From contig JALQTL010000352.1 in the NCBI GenBank assembly GCA_023260935.1, positions 1-9,095 on the forward strand: a stretch of 9,095 nucleotides of DNA, read 5' to 3'. This document shows positions 5,917-9,095 of this stretch, piece by piece (the stretch's first letter is position 1; each line of letters begins with the position of its first letter). The position numbers and the translations under genes were made by a program. Below the pieces are notes generated by a model. That model worked only from the letters and a program-made list of their open reading frames with translations. It was not told the origin of the DNA and did no database searches. Source of the stretch: Paracoccaceae bacterium. GTDB taxonomy: Bacteria > Pseudomonadota > Alphaproteobacteria > Rhodobacterales > Rhodobacteraceae.

Positions 5917-6673
5917 CCTTCAGCTGCTGACCGATGCCCTGGAAAAGGCCGGGCAGATCGCGCTGGGCTTTTTCCGGCGTGACCCGAAGGTCTGGGACAA
6001 GGGCGGCGAACATGGCCCGGTGTCGGAAGCCGACCTTGCGGTGAACGATCACTTGAAGGCAACCTTGCGCTCGGCCTGCCCGGGCTATGGCTGGCTTTCC
6101 GAGGAAACGCCCGATGACAGCGACCGCCTGTCGCGCGACCGGGTGTTCATTGTGGACCCGATTGACGGCACCCGCGCCTTCATTGCCGGAGAGGATAATT
6201 TTGCCATCTCTGTCGCGGTAGCCGAGCTAGGAAAGGTGGTGGCGGGCGCGGTGCTTTTGCCGGCAAAGGGGCGGCTTTACACAGCCGAAACCGGCGCCCC
6301 TGCCTTGCGGGATGGCCAGCTGATCCGGTCCAGCACGCGCGGGCAGTTATCGGGCGCCAGCATCCTTGCCACCCGCGCCAACATGACACCCGACCACTGG
6401 CCCCGCGGCGTGCCGGATCTGAAGCGCAGTTTCCGCACCTCGCTGGCCTATCGCCTGTGTCTTGCTGCGGAAGGCAGGTTCGACGGCATGCTGACCTTCC
6501 GCGATACCTGGGAATGGGATATCGCGGCGGGTGCGCTGATCTGCCAATGCGCCGGCGCCACCGTTTCCGACAGGCACGGCCGGCCCTTGCTGTTCAACAG
6601 CGCCGTGGCGCAGACGGCGGGGGTCATCGCAACCGCCCCCGCCCTGCATTCGCAGATCCTGCACCGACTTTAG
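5903..6673 (+). CDS. inositol monophosphatase-family phosphatase (CysQ/3'(2'),5'-bisphosphate nucleotidase-like)
   Basis: This is a Mg-dependent, lithium-sensitive-type phosphatase of 256 residues. Metal and substrate residues of the family are all visible: SEAD (41-44), SEE with Glu67/Glu68, the signature DPIDGT (85-90, Asp85 and Asp88) and WEWDIAAG (203-210, Asp206). CysQ-like enzymes remove the 3'-phosphate of PAP formed in sulfate assimilation, while close relatives act on inositol or histidinol phosphate. The WDKGG...GPVSEAD wording and the family motifs do not decide which. The start is a TTG at 5903, 14 bp inside the end of pmbA; its ribosome site (ACGGGA) is weak, so translation probably depends on coupling to pmbA. 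This pmbA-phosphatase order is common in alphaproteobacteria as I recall. The stop lies 9 bp from the stop of the convergent helicase. Confidence 0.9.
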   Translation: MPGPDLQLLTDALEKAGQIALGFFRRDPKVWDKGGEHGPVSEADLAVNDHLKATLRSACPGYGWLSEETPDDSDRLSRDRVFIVDPIDGTRAFIAGEDNFAISVAVAELGKVVAGAVLLPAKGRLYTAETGAPALRDGQLIRSSTRGQLSGASILATRANMTPDHWPRGVPDLKRSFRTSLAYRLCLAAEGRFDGMLTFRDTWEWDIAAGALICQCAGATVSDRHGRPLLFNSAVAQTAGVIATAPALHSQILHRL

Positions 6674-6690
6674 CGCTGCGGATCAGCGCT
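6672..6690. terminator. weak bidirectional hairpin between convergent genes
   Basis: AGCGCTG (6672-6678) and CAGCGCT (6684-6690) form a 7-bp stem with a 5-nt loop, spanning the two convergent stop codons. No T run follows on either strand, so it is at best a weak or factor-assisted terminator. Confidence 0.25.
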
Positions 6691-9025
6691 TGGCCTTTGG
6701 CGGGACAAAGCGCTTTGACGTATCGCGCGCATCGGCCTTGGGGCGCGGGGCAGCACCATCCTTTTTGGCAAAGGGTTTGCGGCCCTCGGCACCATGGCTT
6801 TTGAACCCGGTCGTCTTGCCTGCCGGTTTTCCGGCCGGCTTGCCACCATCCCGCTTTGCAAAGGGGCGGGCATCATCCCCGCGCGGGGCGAAAGTCCGCT
6901 TCGCCTCACCCGTGTCGTCGCGGCGCGGGCGATCTGCCGAAGCGTCGGATTTGTGGCTTTTGAACCCGGAAGACCGGGCCGGACGGTCAGGGCTACCGCC
7001 ATGGCTTTTGAACCCGGCAGATTTGTAGGCGGGTTTTTCGGCCCGGTCGTCCGGTGTCCAGCGCGGTTTTTTCGGCGCATCGCCTTCGGCGCGCTTGGCA
7101 TAGGGTTTGCGTTCCGCGCTGTCATGCGCGGCATGAGGTTTGCGCGGCGCGTCGCCTTCGGCGCGCTTCGCATAAGGCTTGCGCTCTGCCCCGTCACGCG
7201 GGGCGTAAGGCTTGCGTTCTGCCCCGTCGCGGGGGGTATAGGGCTTGCGATCGCCATCATCGCGCTTGGCATAAGGCTTGCGCTCTGCCGCTTCACGCGG
7301 GGCATAGGGCTTGCGCTCGCCGTCACCGCGCGGGGTGTAGGGCTTGCGGTCCCCATCTTCGCGCTTTTCATAGCTGTGGCGAGGGGCGGCGGGAGCTTCG
7401 CCCTCGTCCTCCTCCACGATGCGCGAAGGCTTCGGGGAATAGGCCGCCTTTGGACGATCCTCGCGGCTGGGCCGGGCAGGGCGGGTGGTGGGGCGATCCA
7501 GATCAGGCTCGCCTTCCATTCGGGTCATCATCAGATCGCGTTCGATTTCCAGCATCTTGCCGAAGCGTTCGGCAAGCGGGGCCGCGATCTGGACATAGGT
7601 TTCGTCCTGCTTCACGCGGATCGCGCCGATCCCGTCCTTGGAAATCGATCCGGCTTCGCAGATCTTGGGCAAAAGCCAACGCGCCTCGGCCCGGCCACTG
7701 TGCCCGACCGAAAGCCTGAACCAGACCGAAGGGCCGAATTCGCCACGTTCGCGCGGCGGCAGGGGCGCGGGCGGCGGCAGGCTGTCAGACAGCACTTCGG
7801 GCGCTGACCGCCCCTCGCGCCATTGCCGGATAAAGGCGGCGGCCACCGCTTCGGCCCCGAATTTTTCCAGCAAGGTGGCGGCCATGGCCGCATCCTCGCC
7901 CGCGGCTTCGTTCAGCGCGGGGTGATCCAGCAGGCGCTGGTCATCCTTTTCCTGCACTTCTTCGGCGCTGGGTGCCTTGCCCCATTCAGCCGTGATCTTG
8001 GCGCCGGCCAGCAGGCGCTGCGCCTTTTTCATTTCTGCCGGCGGCACGATCAACGCCGACACACCCTTGTTCCCCGCCCGGCCCGTCCGGCCCGAACGGT
8101 GCAGCAGCGTTTCCGAGTTGGAGGGCAGATCCGCATGAACCACCAGTTCCAGACCCGGCAGGTCGATCCCGCGAGCAGCAACATCCGTGGCGATGCAGAC
8201 CCGGGCCCGGCCATCGCGCAGCGCCTGGAGCGCATGCATGCGCTCGGTCTGCGAAAGTTCGCCCGAAAGGGCAACAACCTGGAACCCGCGGTTCACCATG
8301 CGGGCAAAGAGGTGGTTCACATTCGCCCGGGTCTTGCAGAACACAATGGCGGTTTTCGCCTCATAGAACCGCAGCAAGTTGAAGATCGCGTGTTCCTTGT
8401 CGCGGCTGGCCACGGAAAGGGCGCGATATTCGATATCCACATGCTGCCGGCTTTCACCCTTTGCGATGATCCGCATGGCATCGCGCTGAAAGCTGGCGGC
8501 CAGCTTTTCGATTTCTTTCGGCACGGTGGCCGAAAACATCAGCGTGCGGCGGTCTTCGGGGGCGGCCGACAGGATGAATTCCAGATCCTCGGCAAAGCCC
8601 AGATCCAGCATTTCATCCGCTTCATCCAGCACCACGGCGCGGCAGCCCGACAGATCCAGTGATCCGCGTTCGATATGGTCGCGCAGACGCCCGGGCGTGC
8701 CCACAACGATATGCGCCCCCCGGTCCAGTGCCCGGCGTTCGGTGCGATAGTCCATGCCCCCGACGCAAGAGGCAAGATGCGCCCCCGCCGGGCCATAAAG
8801 CCAGTCAAATTCGCGCTTTACCTGAAGTGCCAGTTCGCGCGTGGGCGCCACAATATTGCCTGCTACTCGAATAACGAAAAGATCACCCATGCCCTGATCG
8901 AACACAATTTCTGCTGGAACCCGCGAATCGGAACAACCCAGGATAATTGCAAAGGGATACTGGGCATCTTTATTTTGTTCTTGACAACTCGATTTTCCTT
9001 TGAAAAAGACTAGAATTGACTTCAC
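6683..9025 (-). CDS. DEAD-box RNA helicase (DeaD/DbpA-like), N-terminus replaced by a carbonic anhydrase fragment
   Basis: From residue 60 this open frame (780 codons, nominal GTG start) is an ATP-dependent RNA helicase. It shows motif Ia PTRELA (61-66), GG (89-90), TPGR (110-113), DEAD (134-137), SAT (165-167), motif IV IVFCKT (227-232), motif V ATDVAARGID (279-288) and motif VI HRSGRTGRAG (309-318). A DbpA-type RNA-binding domain follows (about 431-495, GIGAIRVKQDETYVQI). A basic low-complexity tail (about 515-780) holds eight RKPY-type units and three GFKSH boxes. Such helicases act in ribosome assembly and cold-shock RNA remodelling. The Q motif and Walker A (GSGKT) are missing. Residues 1-60 belong to a beta-carbonic anhydrase instead, and the GTG has no ribosome site. 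As drawn the product could not bind ATP normally. The true gene probably starts beyond the join, in sequence not present here. Confidence 0.85.
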   Translation of the reverse strand: MKSILVFFKGKSSCQEQNKDAQYPFAIILGCSDSRVPAEIVFDQGMGDLFVIRVAGNIVAPTRELALQVKREFDWLYGPAGAHLASCVGGMDYRTERRALDRGAHIVVGTPGRLRDHIERGSLDLSGCRAVVLDEADEMLDLGFAEDLEFILSAAPEDRRTLMFSATVPKEIEKLAASFQRDAMRIIAKGESRQHVDIEYRALSVASRDKEHAIFNLLRFYEAKTAIVFCKTRANVNHLFARMVNRGFQVVALSGELSQTERMHALQALRDGRARVCIATDVAARGIDLPGLELVVHADLPSNSETLLHRSGRTGRAGNKGVSALIVPPAEMKKAQRLLAGAKITAEWGKAPSAEEVQEKDDQRLLDHPALNEAAGEDAAMAATLLEKFGAEAVAAAFIRQWREGRSAPEVLSDSLPPPAPLPPRERGEFGPSVWFRLSVGHSGRAEARWLLPKICEAGSISKDGIGAIRVKQDETYVQIAAPLAERFGKMLEIERDLMMTRMEGEPDLDRPTTRPARPSREDRPKAAYSPKPSRIVEEDEGEAPAAPRHSYEKREDGDRKPYTPRGDGERKPYAPREAAERKPYAKRDDGDRKPYTPRDGAERKPYAPRDGAERKPYAKRAEGDAPRKPHAAHDSAERKPYAKRAEGDAPKKPRWTPDDRAEKPAYKSAGFKSHGGSPDRPARSSGFKSHKSDASADRPRRDDTGEAKRTFAPRGDDARPFAKRDGGKPAGKPAGKTTGFKSHGAEGRKPFAKKDGAAPRPKADARDTSKRFVPPKAKR
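6794..7015 (-). repeat. three dispersed GFKSH boxes in the helicase C-terminus
   Basis: The pentapeptide GFKSH occurs at residues 671-675, 687-691 and 740-744 (plus positions 7001-7015, 6953-6967 and 6794-6808). Each copy uses almost the same 15 bases (GTGGCTTTTGAACCC-like on the plus strand, with ATGG or TGTGG before it). They alternate with basic linkers carrying PFAKRDGG and PFAKKDG. The near-identical codons suggest duplication or strong selection; the peptide's role is unknown to me. Confidence 0.75.
7058..7348 (-). repeat. RKPY-type tandem coding repeats in the helicase tail
   Basis: About eight units of 10-13 codons encode RKPY(T/A)(P/K)R plus an acidic/Gly linker (DGAE, GDGE, AEGDAP). 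The order TPR, APR, AKR occurs twice in succession, so a three-unit block appears to have been duplicated. One unit is degenerate (RKPHAAHDSAE). Nucleotide identity between units is high on the plus strand (repeated GGCTTGCGCTCTGC-type words). This is an arginine/lysine-rich disordered tail, a known style of RNA-binding extension in alphaproteobacterial DEAD-box helicases. Confidence 0.85.
8843..9025 (-). pseudogene. beta-carbonic anhydrase fragment joined to the helicase frame
   Basis: The encoded stretch PFAIILGCSDSRVPAEIVFDQGMGDLFVIRVAGNIVA (open-frame residues 24-60) is the core of a beta-carbonic anhydrase. It has the zinc-ligand Cys31 and the Asp33-Arg35 dyad of the CxDxR motif. The second zinc-binding block (HxxC), which should lie about 50 residues later, is absent because the frame passes into helicase motif Ia. 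On the other side only about 23 codons precede the conserved core, and an in-frame TGA lies at 9041-9043. The fragment is therefore broken at both ends and cannot be an active enzyme. Its codons (AAA, ATT, TTT, GAA) and its base composition are more AT-rich than the rest of the window. Confidence 0.85.
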
Positions 9026-9095
9026 GATTAGTTGCCCGAATCAATACAGATCATGCGACGATGCAGAATCCCTTGTCTTCGATCCGGTCGCTTCC

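Noticed and set aside
7058..7348. Tandem repeats that could be mistaken for a CRISPR array
   Set aside because: Unit spacing is a multiple of three, the repeats stay in the helicase frame, there are no unique spacers and no cas genes.
6794..7807. Long plus-strand open frames opposite the helicase (337 and 221 codons)
   Set aside because: They mirror the GC-rich helicase repeats, have low-complexity composition without recognisable motifs, and the minus strand encodes clear helicase domains.
6683..9025. A genuine bifunctional carbonic anhydrase-helicase system
   Set aside because: The anhydrase part lacks its second zinc-binding block, the helicase part lacks its ATP-binding P-loop, and composition changes at the join, so neither half could work.
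1..9095. Similar words near both ends of the window (GATCCCTTGTC near 16 and GAATCCCTTGTC near 9066)
   Set aside because: The match is only about 10 bp and does not extend, so it does not support a circular molecule or terminal repeat.

Overview
The window looks like a piece of an alphaproteobacterial chromosome, most likely from the Rhodobacteraceae. The evidence is high GC with strong C/G at third codon positions, a DUF2125-type secreted protein of the kind I associate with this family, a pmbA gene followed directly by an inositol-monophosphatase-family gene, and a DEAD-box helicase with a long basic repeat tail. No database search was possible, so family names rest on motifs and recall.

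Layout, left to right. A tRNA-Arg(CCT) gene lies on the minus strand at 81-157. It is followed by a regulatory region of about 200 bp (158-365) with a minus-strand terminator-like hairpin, a good promoter candidate and operator-like dyads. These lead into a LacI/GntR-like repressor on the plus strand (366-1481, TTG start). Facing it on the minus strand is a two-gene operon: a short-chain dehydrogenase (2073-2819) and a crotonase-fold protein (1444-2076). The two are joined by an ATGA overlap, and the crotonase 3' end overlaps the repressor 3' end by 38 bp. A divergent intergenic region then leads to a secreted DUF2125-like protein (2942-4438), closed by a strong rho-independent terminator (4460-4490). 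Next come PmbA/TldE (4576-5916) and, overlapping it by 14 bp, an inositol-monophosphatase/CysQ-like phosphatase (5903-6673). Convergent to that, with a 9-bp gap, is a DEAD-box RNA helicase on the minus strand (stop at 6683).

The right end is abnormal. The helicase reading frame lacks its Q motif and Walker A motif. At motif Ia it runs in frame into about 60 residues of a beta-carbonic anhydrase, and base composition becomes clearly more AT-rich there. The join falls on a stretch that both families could encode (Val-Ala-Pro). The simplest reading is a chimeric assembly or cloning join, or less likely a real illegitimate recombination, near the end of the sequence. It should not be taken as a natural fusion protein without read evidence.

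Functionally the genes are mostly housekeeping or accessory metabolism: translation (tRNA), sugar-acid-type repression (LacI), acyl-CoA/alcohol chemistry (SDR plus crotonase), peptide processing (PmbA), phosphate ester hydrolysis (IMPase/CysQ) and RNA remodelling (helicase). I see no mobile element, CRISPR array or defence system. The points most worth a second look are a crotonase without either catalytic glutamate, clustered dyads around the repressor start, the helicase repeat tail, and the helicase/carbonic anhydrase junction.
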